DNA from: Balaenoptera acutorostrata
Lineage: Eukaryota > Chordata > Mammalia > Artiodactyla > Balaenopteridae
Assembly (NCBI RefSeq): GCF_949987535.1
Contig: NC_080067.1
Location: 49,350,910-49,414,909, forward strand
DNA: 64,000 bases
Direction of reading: 5' to 3'
Shown here: one piece after another, positions 1 to 11,600 of the stretch
How the letters are laid out: each line of letters starts with the position of its first letter
Position numbering within the stretch: position 1 is the stretch's first letter
The notes under the pieces: generated by a model
The model's database searches: none
What the model was told of the DNA's origin: nothing
The model's input: the letters and a program-made list of their open reading frames with translations, nothing else
Translations under genes and position numbers: made by a program

Positions 1-989
1 TTTAGAATAACTTTTATAATGGGTTCAAGTGTCAGCAAGGATTTTCTTTGGCGACAAGACACAAGAAATACTGTATATTTTGGTAGATATAATTCTAATG
101 AAAAAGTTATAGCTAAAAACTGTTCATATAGTCAACAATATTTATAAAGCAACTACCATATTTCAAGCAGTTTTTTATATGCTTGAGTTATATTGGTAAA
201 CAAAATATCTCCATAAAGGGAATAGATAAGGGGAAAAAATGACAAAGGTAACATGGAGAAGCAGAAATTGGGAAAAGTCTGCTAAAGTAGCAATGCATTT
301 TGCTCTCTACTGTGGATGTAGAAAATTAAACAGAGCCTAAAAATTACCTCAAGTAGTTTAACAGTATTATATCTCTATTAATATCCAAAATTCCTTCAGT
401 ATAACTTCACAAGCATGTTCTGCTACAATTTTATCGTCCTTTCCAAGCACATCGTATTTGTCATATTCCTTAGTTATGTTCAAAGATCTACAACAAGAGT
501 TCTCTCATCCTCCAATTCAGCATGGATTCAGAATCATAGGGTGACTGACATAGGACCAAGGCAAGGGAGATATGTTATGAAGCTTAGGTACCTGCCCCTA
601 GTACTGTGTACTCCCTTCCCTAATTAAAGCTTAGCTGATTGGTATTTTTCTTCCATTATACAAAATAATCCAGGCCTTGATCAATTTTTCCTCAAGCATG
701 CAAATTCCCTTCCCTGGTCCCTCTCTAAATTAGTCTGCTAAAGAGGAGTTTCCAAGTTATTTCTTGCCAAATATTGTGATTATGTTACTCTCCTCTGGCT
801 TCCCTTTATCTGTGAATCAAATCAAAATAATTATTCCCTTTGTCCAGTGACAGCTATCACTATGCTGGGCATGCTCCTGCTCAAAGACAGATATTTTCCC
901 TGATATTTCTACTTTTCTTTCTAAAATATTATTCTTCCATTCTGTAGCATTTGCCAGTGGGTAGTACCACTATATCTGCAATGTTAAAA
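1..989. other. AT-rich intergenic DNA, nothing recognised
   Basis: I see no exon-like reading frame, splice-flanked coding segment or familiar repeat here. The only open frames are short, lack domain features and are what AT-rich non-coding DNA gives by chance. Highly diverged old repeats could be present and missed by eye. Confidence 0.5.
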
Positions 990-998
990 CTGAGACTG

Positions 999-1126
999 GG
1001 GACTTCCCTGGCAGTCCAGTGGTTAAGACTCCACACTTCCACTGCAGGGGGTGCAGGTTAGATCCCTGGTTGGGGAACTAAGATCTTGCAAGCTATGTAG
1101 ACGCAGCAAACCAAAAAAACAAAAAG
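999..1126 (+). mobile_element. CHR-type tRNA-derived SINE, plus strand, short copy
   Basis: The segment opens with the ACTTCCCTGG head typical of cetartiodactyl CHR/Bov-tA-related SINEs. It continues through a tRNA-like part with a degraded B box (GGTTAGATCC) and ends in an A-rich tail (AAACCAAAAAAACAAAAAG). A 9-bp direct repeat, CTGAGACTG, lies at 990-998 and again at 1127-1135, which fits a target-site duplication and fixes both ends. The copy is much shorter than the roughly 310-410 bp SINEs elsewhere in the window, so it is a short subfamily or lost its 3' body. No function is implied. Confidence 0.85.
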
Positions 1127-1135
1127 CTGAGACTG

Positions 1136-2745
1136 ACTCAAGTACTAGACAAAAGAATTATCTATCTCAGGAAGTTCAACTTACGTAAAATTTGGATTTT
1201 ATCAGGAGAGAAAAAGGCATAATACTGGAATGAATATGAGTTATGTCTTGAAACAATGCAGAGAAAGGCAAAGAAAATTATCAAAGAGATAGGAATTAGC
1301 GTTCTTTATTCTAAAATAATGAAGCATAAGTTTGGATATCACCAACATGTATTTGTAACTTAATAAAAGTCCCAACAGTTTTGCAACTGAAGCAAAATAG
1401 ATCATTTTTATGAAGAGTTAGGGAATTTACATGACAAAAAATTAATGAAATATACTATTAAATGTTGCCGATTCTATCTATACATATATATGTGTGTGTA
1501 TCTTGGTTTGTATGTGTGTGTTATGAGCACACATATATTTTAAAGAATAGATCATATAAATGTCATCACAAGTTAGCAAAATTATACAGGTATGTCTTTA
1601 ACATTTTTAATTTTGATATAAATGGAGTCAAATACAGTATGTCCAGTCATTTAACTTTTTAAAAATTTTGCTGCTCTCATAAATGGTTTTAAATTTTTCA
1701 TTTTTAAAAGTAAATGATATGATTCTGGATATTTGTCTTATATCGGTATTAGGAAGTAAATCACAAACTTTGATTCTTTAAACACTGGGCATCCTGCCAC
1801 AAATTCTTTGACCTATATTTCTGCTAATGAGATTTTCATACAAGTTATTATTAGTTTCATCATTTTCACAATTAACCCCTAAACAAAACATATACAAAGC
1901 ACAATTGAAATTATGATGAAAATGTGAATTTGCTTTATAAATTTTATCTCAAATTCTATTGTAAAGAAGTTTTAAGAAGACTTGCATTTTCCAGGCATGC
2001 ATTTGATGAATTGAACTTTAGGATATAATTGCCTACTAAATAATATATTTTCTATTAGGATAATACTCAATTCAGAGATACAGCAGAAATTTGCCTGAAA
2101 AAAACAAAATATAGCATTTTTTATTAAAACCTCAGCAGAGATAACAAAATGTTTTAAATCAGAAAATTATAGGAGATAGGAAAGTAAGGTGAAAACACAG
2201 TTAGGTACCCAGGCTGTCTCTATAATTATTTAATCTCACCCAATTTTATTTTCTTTACAATTTTAACATTACTTAAACTTGCCTTGGAATACTTATATTG
2301 AATATTTCATGTATTTTTAAATCAACATTTACTTAATCCCTCTTCCATCAAGATACTGAATGAGACACTGAACTTTCTATGTTTTACAACATAAGGTCAT
2401 GAGACAGAGTGGTAGAGTCAAAATAAATTTCATTGAACATATAGTGTTTGAGCTTGATCTTGAAAGAAAAAGAAAAAGTCGTTGGGTTAGGGGAAGTAGA
2501 TAATCAAGCTTTTATTAAGAGAAATATTGTGGATATGAACATATCTCTTTTGTTCATTTTTCGATGTATCTTGTTTTTTTCCTTTTTCCTTTTTCCAGTG
2601 TGAATGCCACGATAATAGATTGTGGAGCACTGTAGGATTCTACTTTAAGTTGGAAACCATAAATTTGTCATGCCACCAATTTCCATTGCAGTGTAATTTT
2701 CCCTAGCAAGACTCAGCTACTGAGTGCAGGATCCTAGAATGGAAT
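1136..2745. other. AT-rich intergenic DNA, nothing recognised apart from one inverted-repeat arm
   Basis: No gene or clear repeat is visible. A short CA/TG-type run lies near 1,483-1,530. The segment 1,455-1,485 is the source-like arm of a 31-bp perfect inverted repeat whose partner is at 2,855-2,885 (see findings). Confidence 0.5.
1455..1485 (+). repeat. 31-bp perfect inverted repeat, left arm
   Basis: These 31 bases are the exact reverse complement of 2,855-2,885, about 1.37 kb away. The shared core contains ATGTTGCCGATTCTATC, which is not low-complexity sequence. Homology stops abruptly at both ends. Such a match is not expected by chance at this distance in unique DNA. Confidence 0.9.
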
Positions 2746-2885
2746 CCTTTATGTGATGTCAAGTATCATAAATACTTTTCTTTCACAGCATTTATCACAA
2801 TTATATTTTAAGTCAAGTGCATGATTATTTGCTTAAATTTGATTATTTGCTTAAATGTATAGATAGAATCGGCAACATTTAATAG
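2746..2885 (-). repeat. Composite inverted (templated) insertion made from two nearby segments
   Basis: Positions 2,746-2,841 read as the reverse complement of 4,195-4,290: 96 nt with five mismatches, all transitions, by eye. Positions 2,855-2,885 are the perfect reverse complement of 1,455-1,485. The two pieces are joined through a 16-nt direct repeat, GATTATTTGCTTAAAT, at 2,823-2,838 and 2,841-2,856. The partner at 4,195-4,290 lies inside an L2-like element. The copy here lacks L2 homology on either side, and two independent L2 copies would be far more diverged. The simplest reading is a small insertion templated from both flanks, but assembly error cannot be excluded from sequence alone. 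Confidence 0.7.
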
Positions 2886-4055
2886 AATGGAAATGTTTAT
2901 TTCTACATTTTGCCAACATTATTTTGTCATGAACAATATTTGGGAGAGTAAAACTTTTCAATGACTTGGAATTCAGACCCCAAAGAAGTGAACTATCAAA
3001 TAGCTCAACTGTTGGATTGTCTCACAAAGGTGGCCACAGTACCATGGCCCTTAATGATTACAAAATCTATAGTTAGAATCACCTTGCTAAAGTGTACTTT
3101 TCTTGCTCTTTAGAAAATATAATTGTGAAAGGGAAAGAAAAAAAACGTCTCTTGTCTCTGAAATTGCAGTGAATATAATTCTGATACGGTAAAAAAAAAA
3201 AGGTATTTTAGTTGATGGTAACTGATTAATGTTGTCAGTATTGAAGCTCTTTTCCTTTACATGGAGACAGGCAGCTTCTCTGTGTTTTCAGATAATTTGC
3301 TTTTATCTTCCTCTGCCATGTCTGGTCAATAGTTCATCAATATTTTATAGTCTCTTTCCTACCACAGTACTCCCACTTAAGGCATGATGGCATTCTTTAA
3401 CTTCCTTTTTTGTCAGTCCATGTCATTTCCATTCTTTTGTGGGACAATTAGTGAGGACTTTGGGTATTCAAGTTTTCATTAACTAATGTTTATAACGTGT
3501 TAGCTACACAGACATTTCCTAAGTGGTCAGTTCTCAGCCATTGCAAATGATTGCTCTTTTCTCAAGCGTTGCAAACATAAGAATCATCTGTGATACTTCC
3601 TTTAAAAAATGTTTGCTCTTCTCTCCTTGAGAATTCCATCAAGTATGTTTGTAGCAGGACACAGATATCTATATTTTTTCAAGCATTATAGGTGATCCTG
3701 ATTCAGGTAATATAGGGAGCACAATTTAAGAAACACTGTTATAATATATATATTGGCATTAATATATATATATTTATATATATTTTGGCATTAAGATCTT
3801 TCTTTCAGGAATATTCATTGCTTAATCTGTCTTAAGAGTGTAGACTTTGGTGGCATGTTAAGTCGTTCCCTAGTAATAGTTTGGGGAAGTTCACTGTGTT
3901 GTAAAGGATACCAGCATTTGATATTTATCCCTTGACTTATAGATAGAAAAATAAGCTTGGGTCTGGACATCTCTACCACCTACCAACATTTTTTCTTTTT
4001 AGTTTAGTTCCATATCTTTCACCTTACTGTTGCCAACCACTGTGACTGCATTCAC
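2886..4055. other. AT-rich intergenic DNA with a TA-rich patch
   Basis: No gene or confident repeat is seen. Positions 3,739-3,786 are an imperfect (TA)n patch containing a repeated TTGGCATTAA element. Confidence 0.5.
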
Positions 4056-4059
4056 TGGT

Positions 4060-4480
4060 ATCTTTACTAAAGAAAACAATAATTGTATTTATTCAAAGGT
4101 TCCTATGTGTGAGTCATCAGTAAAAATTTGGATGAAATAATGGTAAATATATAATGTCCCTATCCTCATACAGTTCACAATCTTGTGTGGGAAACAAATT
4201 TAAGCAAGTAATCATACATTTGACTCAAAATATAATTGTGATAAGTGCTGTGAAAGAAAAGTATTTATGATACTTGACATCACATAAAGGGATAAGATTT
4301 GGGAGGGCAAGTAGGCTTTCTGAGGAAGCTAAATGTTCTGAGGACGTAAAAGTAATCCAATTGAAGAGAAGAGTAATAAAGAACATTCCAAATTTAGAAG
4401 AGAATGCAATTGAAATCCCAGAAGAAATTAGATAAAACCAACACACCTTAAACATAATGAGAAGTGAGATGGACAGAAGA
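4060..4480 (+). repeat. Old L2-like interspersed repeat fragment
   Basis: The order of motifs resembles the mammal-wide L2-type sequence. It runs from a GAGT..TATGTGT-like start, through a 'ccctcatacagttcacaatct' style segment, to GTGATAAGTGCTGTGAAAG and a GAGGAAGC stretch. It is heavily diverged and its family name rests on memory of the consensus. The block 4,195-4,290 inside it is the 95%-identical partner of the inverted copy at 2,746-2,841. Related sequence may continue after a polypyrimidine tract at 4,530-4,630, to about 4,900. Confidence 0.5.
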
Positions 4481-4529
4481 TGGGATTGTTTTGGTCACTA
4501 AAGTCAAAATCATGTAAACCATCCCTTCC

Positions 4530-4630
4530 CTACCTCACCCCCTCCCTTTCTTCTTCCTTTCCTTTCTTTTGCCCTCCTTCTTCCTTCCTCCCTTCCTCCT
4601 TTCTTCCCTCCCTTCCTTTCTTTCCTATTT
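4530..4630 (+). repeat. Polypyrimidine CT/CCTT-rich tract
   Basis: About 100 bases are almost all C and T, with repeated CTTTC, CCTT and TTCC units. This is a simple low-complexity repeat with no coding signal. Confidence 0.9.
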
Positions 4631-4899
4631 CTTCCATGTCTAGTTAAGGATCCTAATATAACAGCAATGACAAATAGTTGAAAGAATCTAAATATATAAG
4701 TGGCATGATGAGATTTGTCTTTTGAAAATATCAGTATGGAAAAATAGATTGAAGATGATGGTCATCAGGTAGCAAAGTAGAGAGTAGAAGTATTAGCGAG
4801 AAAGCCCTGGTAGGGGCCAGATGAGGAGTGGTTTTTAAAGGGTAAAGCAAAGGAAATGGAAAAGGATCAAATGGCAGTTATATCTTATAGACAAAACTG

Positions 4900-5568
4900 A
4901 CAAAATTTAGTGGCTGACTGGTATTCATCTCTGGTAACTCCCGTTCCTCGCCCATGTCCAACATTCAGGCACTTGGCTTAAAGAGAAGTATGCATAGAGA
5001 AGCCATTTGCTGGCAAGTGGAACATGGACAGAGGTGTAGATACAATGCTGGGTTTAGAAGCCAGAGCTCAGTTTTGAGCAAATTAAATTTTAGATGTTTG
5101 TAAGACATGAAAATATGAAGACATGACATTGAGTTCATTTACTCAAAAAATAAACAAGAAGGATAGTGAAAGCAAATCAAGGTTAGCAGTTCTAAACTTT
5201 CTTTTTCTTTTTCTTTCCTACTCTGGTTTATCCATACCTTTTAAGTCTAACCATTCAGAGCAGGCAACCAAACTATAATTTCACTCATGCAATCATTATT
5301 TTATTCATCAATTTTTTACCAAGCACCAAATATGGTAAATTCTAAAGATTCAAATATAAACAGTATGTATTCTATCTTAAAAATCTTTGAGATTTTAAAG
5401 TTCTCTAATTTCAATATCAGATTTGAAGAATAAAAATTTAGAATCAAAAGTAACACTAATACTACAATAAGTTGTTTCTTCCTTTTCTATCATAAATGTT
5501 TCTATTGCTGGAATCTATTAAAGTGAAATGCCACATATTATATATTAATTCATCTAATTAGGTTGAAA

Positions 5569-5603
<35 letters not shown>

Positions 5604-6146
5604 ATGTGTAAGAAAACCCAAAGGTCTAAGATAAAGTTCAGGATATTATATGACAAAACAGCAGAATACCTACCTCTCAGGGAAGATAACTTACCATCAT
5701 GTAATTCTATTTATACACCTAGCTGTGAGCAAGAAATTTTAAATATTAACTTAATCACAAGACAATCATAAGGATGGGTAGCATAATCCTTTTTTTTTTT
5801 TTCTGAGGAAACTGTGAGTCAACATATTGACCTTCAAAAATTTTTAAAAACCCTTTATTTTTGGAAAAAAATGTTTAAATCTGGATTGTTTAATAGAGCA
5901 GTTACTTCTTCACTCCATCCCTATTGTTCCCCATGAAGTAGGGTGGGAGAGGGGTGTGCAGCACAGAAGTGATAATCACAGAACTTTAGACAAGTCACTT
6001 AACACTTGCAGTCCCAGCTTTCAATTTCACCCCTTCATCAAACAATAACCTCCACCTCTTTTCAGAGCCTATATTTTTCCTTCCATACCATATATGAAGT
6101 TCTGTTTCAAAATCTACGTGATCTTGTGCTGCATATATCTTTGCTT
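4900..6146. other. Intergenic DNA with an (AAAT)n microsatellite
   Basis: No gene is seen. A tetranucleotide microsatellite of about ten AAAT units occupies 5,567-5,605. It is not preceded by a recognisable SINE or L1 body, so it is either an independent microsatellite or the last trace of a decayed retroelement tail. Confidence 0.6.
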
Positions 6147-6161
6147 TGTCTCACTAATCTT

Positions 6162-6162
<1 letters not shown>

Positions 6163-6204
<42 letters not shown>

Positions 6205-6475
6205 TCTATTTTTGGCTGTGTTGGGTCTTCGTTTCTGTGCGAGGGCTTTCTCCAGTTGCGGCAAGCGGGGGCCACTCTTCATCGCGGTGCGCAGGCCTCT
6301 CACTATCGCGGCCTCTCTTGTTGCGGAGCACAGGCTCCAGACGCACAGGCTCAGCAATTGTGGCTCACGGGCCTAGTCGCTCCGCGGCATGTGGGATCTT
6401 CCCAGACCAGGGCTCGAACCCATGTCCCCTGCATTGGCAGGCAGATTCTCAACCACTGCGCCACCAGGGAAGCCC
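6163..6475 (-). mobile_element. CHR-type SINE, minus strand, with 16-bp target-site duplication
   Basis: On the minus strand the element starts with GGGCTTCCCTGGTGGCGCAG and has a clear RNA polymerase III B box, GGTTCGAGCC (6,411-6,420). It then runs through the CHR body and ends in a (TAAA)n tail, seen on the plus strand as (TTTA)n at 6,163-6,206. The 16-bp sequence TGTCTCACTAATCTTT occurs at 6,147-6,162 and 6,476-6,491, a perfect target-site duplication. The perfect duplication and long tail suggest a fairly recent insertion. Long open frames across it are an artefact of the GC-rich SINE body. Confidence 0.95.
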
Positions 6476-6491
6476 TGTCTCACTAATCTTT

Positions 6492-7805
6492 AACATAAAC
6501 CCTGTTTTAATTAATAGATCACTGCCCTCCCATCTGATCATACTAATGTCTAAGATTCTTTTTTGACATTTTGCTTGGAATATCACCTATCCACCCCACC
6601 TATTTTTCCAATTTTAGTCACTTTAGACATCTTTTAAGGTCAATACACAATCCAAATTCCATACACACTTCCTTGGCTAATTTCATCCTTGCATTTCATA
6701 TTTTGGGAAGTGGCAATTCAGGGGAAAAAAAGATATGAGGCCAAAAGGAGGTGTCCCAAGACAATTGCTGTGATGGCCTTCAGGATCAGCAGAATTATTT
6801 ATTCCTAAAATAAACCAATGTGTAAAAATATATGTTTAAGCATTTTCACACAAAAAGATACATATGTTTGAAATTACTGACTTAATATTTGATTCCCTGA
6901 AAATCTAACTTAAAACTGTAACATAGTTCAAAGTTTATACTTAATTCTTGATGGCTCTCAAGATTAAATGATTAAGAGTTTAGGATCCACATACAAGAAT
7001 CTTAAAAAATATACCTTGTTTACTTTTGAATCTACAAAGCCATGCTACAATAAGAAATCACTATGTTGCAGATGGTATGTATTCCTGTCTTAGAGTTAAA
7101 ATCTAAATTAACAGTTAGAGCAATGAGAATCACTACAAAGTAAGTACAGGAAATCATGAACGACGGTAGAAGTGGCCAACTGGTCATGCCCTTCCTTATA
7201 TCTTTGTTCATCTTATTTGTCAAATTGTGCTTAGAAAGTAGTAGAAACAGCTTCCCTTACCAGTGTTAGAAAGTTGCCAGACTGCAATGATGCGAAATAA
7301 CTACTAGGACTCGGGAGGATGAAAGAAGTAGCTGAGACAGTTGTTTGCAGTTGTATAATAATTCAAACCTGAAAAACACATTTTTAAAATATTCAAATGC
7401 ATAGTCCAAGAATATTGGATTATTTTTACTCAGTTTTCATTAGATAAAATGTGTCAGTAAACTAAATATAAACTTGGTGATTCACTAAAATCTTTACTGT
7501 TCAAGAGTTCTAAATTAATATTTGAATCTATGTGCCGTGTTCCATCTGGGCTCCAAGATATTTTAGGGGTTCAATGGTGGGATAGTAGGGAGAGAGTTCT
7601 AGGCAAGTGGATTAACCTCTGTGCTCTAATTCTCTTTAATTCGAAGGCCTTCACAACCACAAATAGATCTGAAGGTCACTGATGAATGCTGTAATGAATA
7701 AGTAAAAACAAATTCCTAGTTTATCGCTAAATGCCTTTTATTAGCAAAGCACTGAAAGGGTTTATGTGACATTGTTATCATGGTATTATGATCCTATTCA
7801 TTCAG
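6492..7805. other. AT-rich intergenic DNA, nothing recognised
   Basis: I see no gene-like frame, RNA gene or confident repeat over this stretch. Confidence 0.5.
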
Positions 7806-7810
7806 GGAGG

Positions 7811-7863
<53 letters not shown>
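7811..7863 (+). repeat. Compound (TA)n(TG)n(TA)n microsatellite
   Basis: About 20 bases of alternating TA, then 18 of TG, then about 15 of TA again. It is directly next to the LTR-like repeat that follows. It is a candidate length-variable locus; alternating purine-pyrimidine tracts like this can adopt non-B DNA structure. Confidence 0.95.
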
Positions 7864-7864
<1 letters not shown>

Positions 7865-7865
7865 T

Positions 7866-8262
7866 CCCAATTCCTGGCACAGAGCTCCCAAAACCCTTGT
7901 ATTTCCTGAGTAATAGGGAGTGTCTTTTGCTCTAAAGAGGCAACTCGTGGCAGGCTCCTGCATGGGGCTGGTCACAAGAAAGACCAAGCCATGATTAGAA
8001 GCTTGGAATTTTCAGCCCCACCTCCCATTCTTCAGAGAGGGGAGAGGGGCTGGGAATGGAGTTAAGGATCAATCATGCTTATATGATGAAGCCTCCATAA
8101 AAAGTTCCCAAAGTATAGGGTTCAGCGAGCTTCCAGGTTACTGAACAGGTGGAGGTGCTGGGAGGTGGTGCATGCAGGGAAAACATTGAAGCCCTTCCCA
8201 CATATCTTATCCTACTCATCTCTTCCATATGGATGTTCATTTGTATCCTTTATTATATATTT
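7866..8262 (+). repeat. Ancient mammalian LTR-like repeat, family not assigned
   Basis: The segment contains motifs I recognise from a common mammal-wide LTR-type repeat: GGCTGGTCACAAGAAAG, CAAGCCATGATTAGAAGC, TTCAGCCCCACCTCC, ATGAAGCCTCCATAAA, TTCCAGGTTACTGAACA and a terminal TATCCTTTATTATA. The last appears to be a decayed poly(A)-signal end. I do not assert a family name. It is flanked on the right by an expanded AT-rich tract (8,255-8,400). Confidence 0.65.
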
Positions 8263-8400
8263 TATTACATATAATATATATAATATATATAAATATATTT
8301 ATATATACTTATATATTTATTCATTTATATTTATATGTAATATATATTTATATATACTTATTTAGATATTTGTTTTTTTATTTTTATTTTAATAAAGATT
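8255..8400 (+). repeat. AT-rich low-complexity tract
   Basis: Nearly pure A/T with irregular TATATT and ATATAA units. It directly follows the LTR-like repeat and may have expanded from its 3' end. Confidence 0.85.
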
Positions 8401-8469
8401 TATTAAATGTCTGAAGGAATCTGATAATCTTTCACCTTCAAAATTGTTTAAAAACAGATGGCTCAACTT

Positions 8470-8760
8470 ACACTCATTTTTCCATACATTCAAGGCATGT
8501 ATTAGAGGCCAGTGATGGGCCAGGGCTCAATGAATGAGGAAGAAAAGATGAAGTGACACATTACATTTCCTTAAAGATCTCATGGCTTAGTAAGAGAATT
8601 AAGGCATGTGCACAATTAACTATGATTCAAGTCAGAAAGTTTAAGTAATGCTGAGAAAAGTGGGGTATGCCAAGGGGTGTGCATAAAAAGATGGGGCCTG
8701 GTGGGATGCATCCGTTTGTGGCAGGCAGAGCTGGGACAGGAGCTTCATAGGAAGGAGGGA
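8470..8760 (+). repeat. Possible L2-like fragment
   Basis: The order of segments (AAAGATCTCATGGCTTAG, then a stretch resembling the L2 'tgctgagaaaagtg' region) recalls the same L2-type repeat as at 4,060-4,480. It is strongly diverged, so the assignment is tentative. Confidence 0.4.
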
Positions 8761-9599
8761 AAGCATGGATGCCTTGCCCCTTCTCTCCTTGTCAAAATCT
8801 ACATAGCCAACAGGCTCCCATGTCCCTTCTTCCGGATGCCTTCCAGAATCCCCCAGTTGTGATGAATCATTCTCTCACTTATCCCTTCCTTCTGGTGTGA
8901 CATGTAGCTCATTTTGCCTTGCATGATGGTTGATTGCACGTCTGCTTTCTCATTAGATATCAAGTTCCTCTGAGGATCTGGACAGAATCCCAGCATTTTT
9001 TTTTTTTTTAAACATCTTTATTGGAGTATAATTGCTTTGCAATGTTGTGCTAGTTTCAGCTGTATAACAAAGTGGATCAGCTATATGTATACATATATCC
9101 CCATATCACCTCCCTCTTGCGTCTCACTCCCACCCTCCCTATCCCACCCCTCTAGGTGGTCACAAAGCACCAAGCTGATCTCCCTGTGCAATGCAGCTGC
9201 ATCCCACTAGCTATCTATTTTACATTTGGTAGCGTATATATGTCAGTGCCGCTCTCTCACTTCATCCCAGCCTACCCTTCCCCTCCCTGTGTCCTCAAGT
9301 CCATTCTCTACGTCTGTGTCTTTATTCCTGTCCTGCCCCTATGTTCATCAGAACCAATTTTTTTCTTTTTAGATTCCATATATATGTGTTAGCATACGGA
9401 TTTGTTTTTCTCTTTCCGACTTACTTCACTCTGTTTGACAGACTCTAGGTCCATCCACCTCACTAGAAATAACTCAGTTTCATTTCCTTTTATGGTTGAG
9501 TAATATTCCATTGTATATATGTTCCACATCTTCTTTATCCATTCATCTGTCAACGGACACTTAGGTTGATTCCATGTCCTGGTTATTGTAAATAGTGCT

Positions 9600-11011
9600 G
9601 CAATGAACATTGTGGTACAGGACTCTTTTTGAATTATGGTTTTCTCAGGGTATATGCCCAGTAGTGGGATTTCTGGGTCATATGGTAGTTCTAGTTTTAG
9701 TTTTTTAAGGAACCGCCATACAATTATCCATAGTGGCTGTATAAACTTATATTCTCACCAACAGTGCAAGAGGGTTCCCTTTTCTCCACACCCTCTCCAG
9801 CATTTATTATTTGTAGGTTTTTTGATGATGGCCATTCTGAACGGTGTGAGGTGAAACCTCATTGTAGTTTTGATTTGCATTTCTCTAATGATTAGTGATG
9901 TTGAGCATCCTTTCATGTGTTTGCTGGCAATCTGTATATCTTCTTTGGAGAAATGTCTATTTATGTCTTCTGCCCATTTTTTGACTGGGTTTTTGGTTTC
10001 TTTGATATTGAGCTGCATGAGCTGCTTGTAAATTTTAGAGATTAATCCTTTGTCAGTTGCTTCATTTGCAAATATTTTCTCCCATTCTGAGGATTGTCTT
10101 TTCATCTTGTTTATGGTTTGCTTTGTGGTGCAAAAGTTTTTAAGTTTCATTAGGTCCCATTTGTTTATTTTTGTTTTTATTTTCATTTCTCTAGGAGGTG
10201 GATCAAAGAGGATCTTGCTGTGATTTATGTCATAGAGTGTTCTATGTTTTGCACTAAGAGTTTTGTAGTGTCTGGCCTTACATTTAGACCTTTAATCCAT
10301 TTTGGAGTTTATTTTTGTGTATGGTGTTAGGAAAGGTTCTAATTTCATTCTTTTACATGTAGCTGTCCATTTCTCCTTATTGAAGAGAGTGTCTGTTCTC
10401 CATTGTATATTCTTGCCTCCTTTATCAAAGATAAGGTGACCATATGTGTGTGGGTTTATCTCTGGGCTTTCTATCCTGTTCCATTGATCTATATTTCTGT
10501 TTTTGTGCCAGTACCATACTGTCTTGATTACTGTAGCTTTGTAGTATAGTCTGAAGCCAGGGAGCCTGATTCCTCCAGCTCCATTTTCCTTTCTCAAGAT
10601 TGCTTTGGCTATTTTGAGACTTTTGAGTTTCCATACAAATTGTGAAATTTTTTGTTCTAGTTCTGTGAAAAATGCCATTGGTAATTTGATAGGGATTGCA
10701 TTGAATCTGTAGATTGCTTTGGGTACTATAGTCATTTTCACAATGTTGATTCATCCAATCCAAAAACATGGTACATCTCTCCATCTGTTTGTATCATCTT
10801 TAATTTCTTTCAGCAGTGTCTTATAGTTTTCTGAATAAAGGTCTTTTGTCTCCTTAGGCAGCTTTATTCCTAGGTATTTTATTCTTTTTGTTGCAGTGGT
10901 AAATGAGAGTGTTTCCTTAATTTCTCTTTCTGATTTTTCATCATTAGTGTATAGGAATGCAAGAGATTTCTGTGCATTAATTTTATATCCTGCTACTTTA
11001 CCAAATTCACT
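9600..11011 (-). pseudogene. L1-1 ORF2 remnant: C-terminal half of reverse transcriptase and C-terminal region
   Basis: Minus-strand translations give familiar L1 ORF2 segments. These include a [13 protein letters not shown] stretch at the right end, then the conserved region around [25 protein letters not shown] (about 10,640-10,700) and the C-terminal GTLLHCW region (9,755). Frames change between 10,425, 10,292 and 9,755, so several indels are present. The FADD-type catalytic motif should lie further 5' and is absent because of the internal deletion. Confidence 0.85.
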
Positions 11012-11047
11012 GATTAGCTCTAATAGTTTGATTGGCTCTAATAGTTG
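11012..11047 (-). repeat. 18-bp tandem duplication at the L1-1 deletion junction
   Basis: Two adjacent 18-mers, 11,012-11,029 and 11,030-11,047, differ at two positions (plus strand GATTAGCTCTAATAGTTT and GATTGGCTCTAATAGTTG). They sit where ORF2 sequence ends and ORF1 sequence starts. Intact ORF2 elsewhere (58,830-58,860) has only one copy. The duplication is therefore part of the deletion scar. Confidence 0.8.
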
Positions 11048-11049
11048 TT

Positions 11050-11600
11050 GCTTTTCCCTTACTGCTTTTAATATGTATTTTTTTGTATTTACTTTTTGAT
11101 AGTTTGATTAATATGTGTCTTGATGTGTTTCTCCTTGGATTTATCCTGTATGGGACTCTCTGCACTTCCTGGACTTAATTGACTATTTGCTTTCCCATAT
11201 AAGGGAAGTTTTCAACTATAATGTCTTCAAATATTTTCTCAGTCCTTTTCTTTTTCTCTTATTCTTCTGGGACCCCTATAATTCAAATGTTGGTGCAGTT
11301 AATGTTGTCCCAGAGGTCTCTGAGACTGTCCTCAATTCTTTTCATTCTTTTTTCTTTATTCTGCTCTGCAGTAGTTATTTCCACTATTTTATCTTCCAGG
11401 TCACTTCTCTGTTCTTCTGCCTCAGTTATTCTGCTATTGATTCCTTCTAGAGGATTTTTAATTTCATTTATTGTGTTGTTCATCATTGTTTGTTTGCTCT
11501 TTAGCTTTTCTAGGTCCTTGTTAAACCTTTCTTGTATTTTCTCCTTCTATTTCCAAGATTTTGGATCATCATCTCTCATTATTCTGAATTCTTTTTCAGG
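11050..11600 (-). pseudogene. L1-1 ORF1 remnant (coiled coil and RNA-binding part)
   Basis: L1 ORF1 encodes the trimeric RNA-binding protein of the L1 particle. Minus-strand 11,283-11,486 shows the end of the coiled coil (ITEAEEQRSDLEDKIVEI) leading into the RRM start (LRDLWDNINCTNI). The remainder to 11,050 corresponds to the RRM and the start of the C-terminal domain, out of frame. The C-terminal domain is cut off by the deletion junction near 11,047. Confidence 0.85.

Noticed and set aside
5567..5605. Short regular array considered as a CRISPR-like or satellite array
   Set aside because: It is a simple (AAAT)n microsatellite without spacers; the genome is mammalian.
6006..6566. Long open frame of 186 codons with a hydrophobic, repeated YLFI segment that could look like a membrane protein
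   Set aside because: The hydrophobic run is the (TTTA)n tail of a SINE and the rest is the SINE body read in antisense; the target duplication fixes this as an insertion.
7811..7863. Alternating TA/TG/TA array considered as a regulatory or Z-DNA element
   Set aside because: It is a microsatellite with nothing nearby to regulate; only structure-forming potential can be stated.
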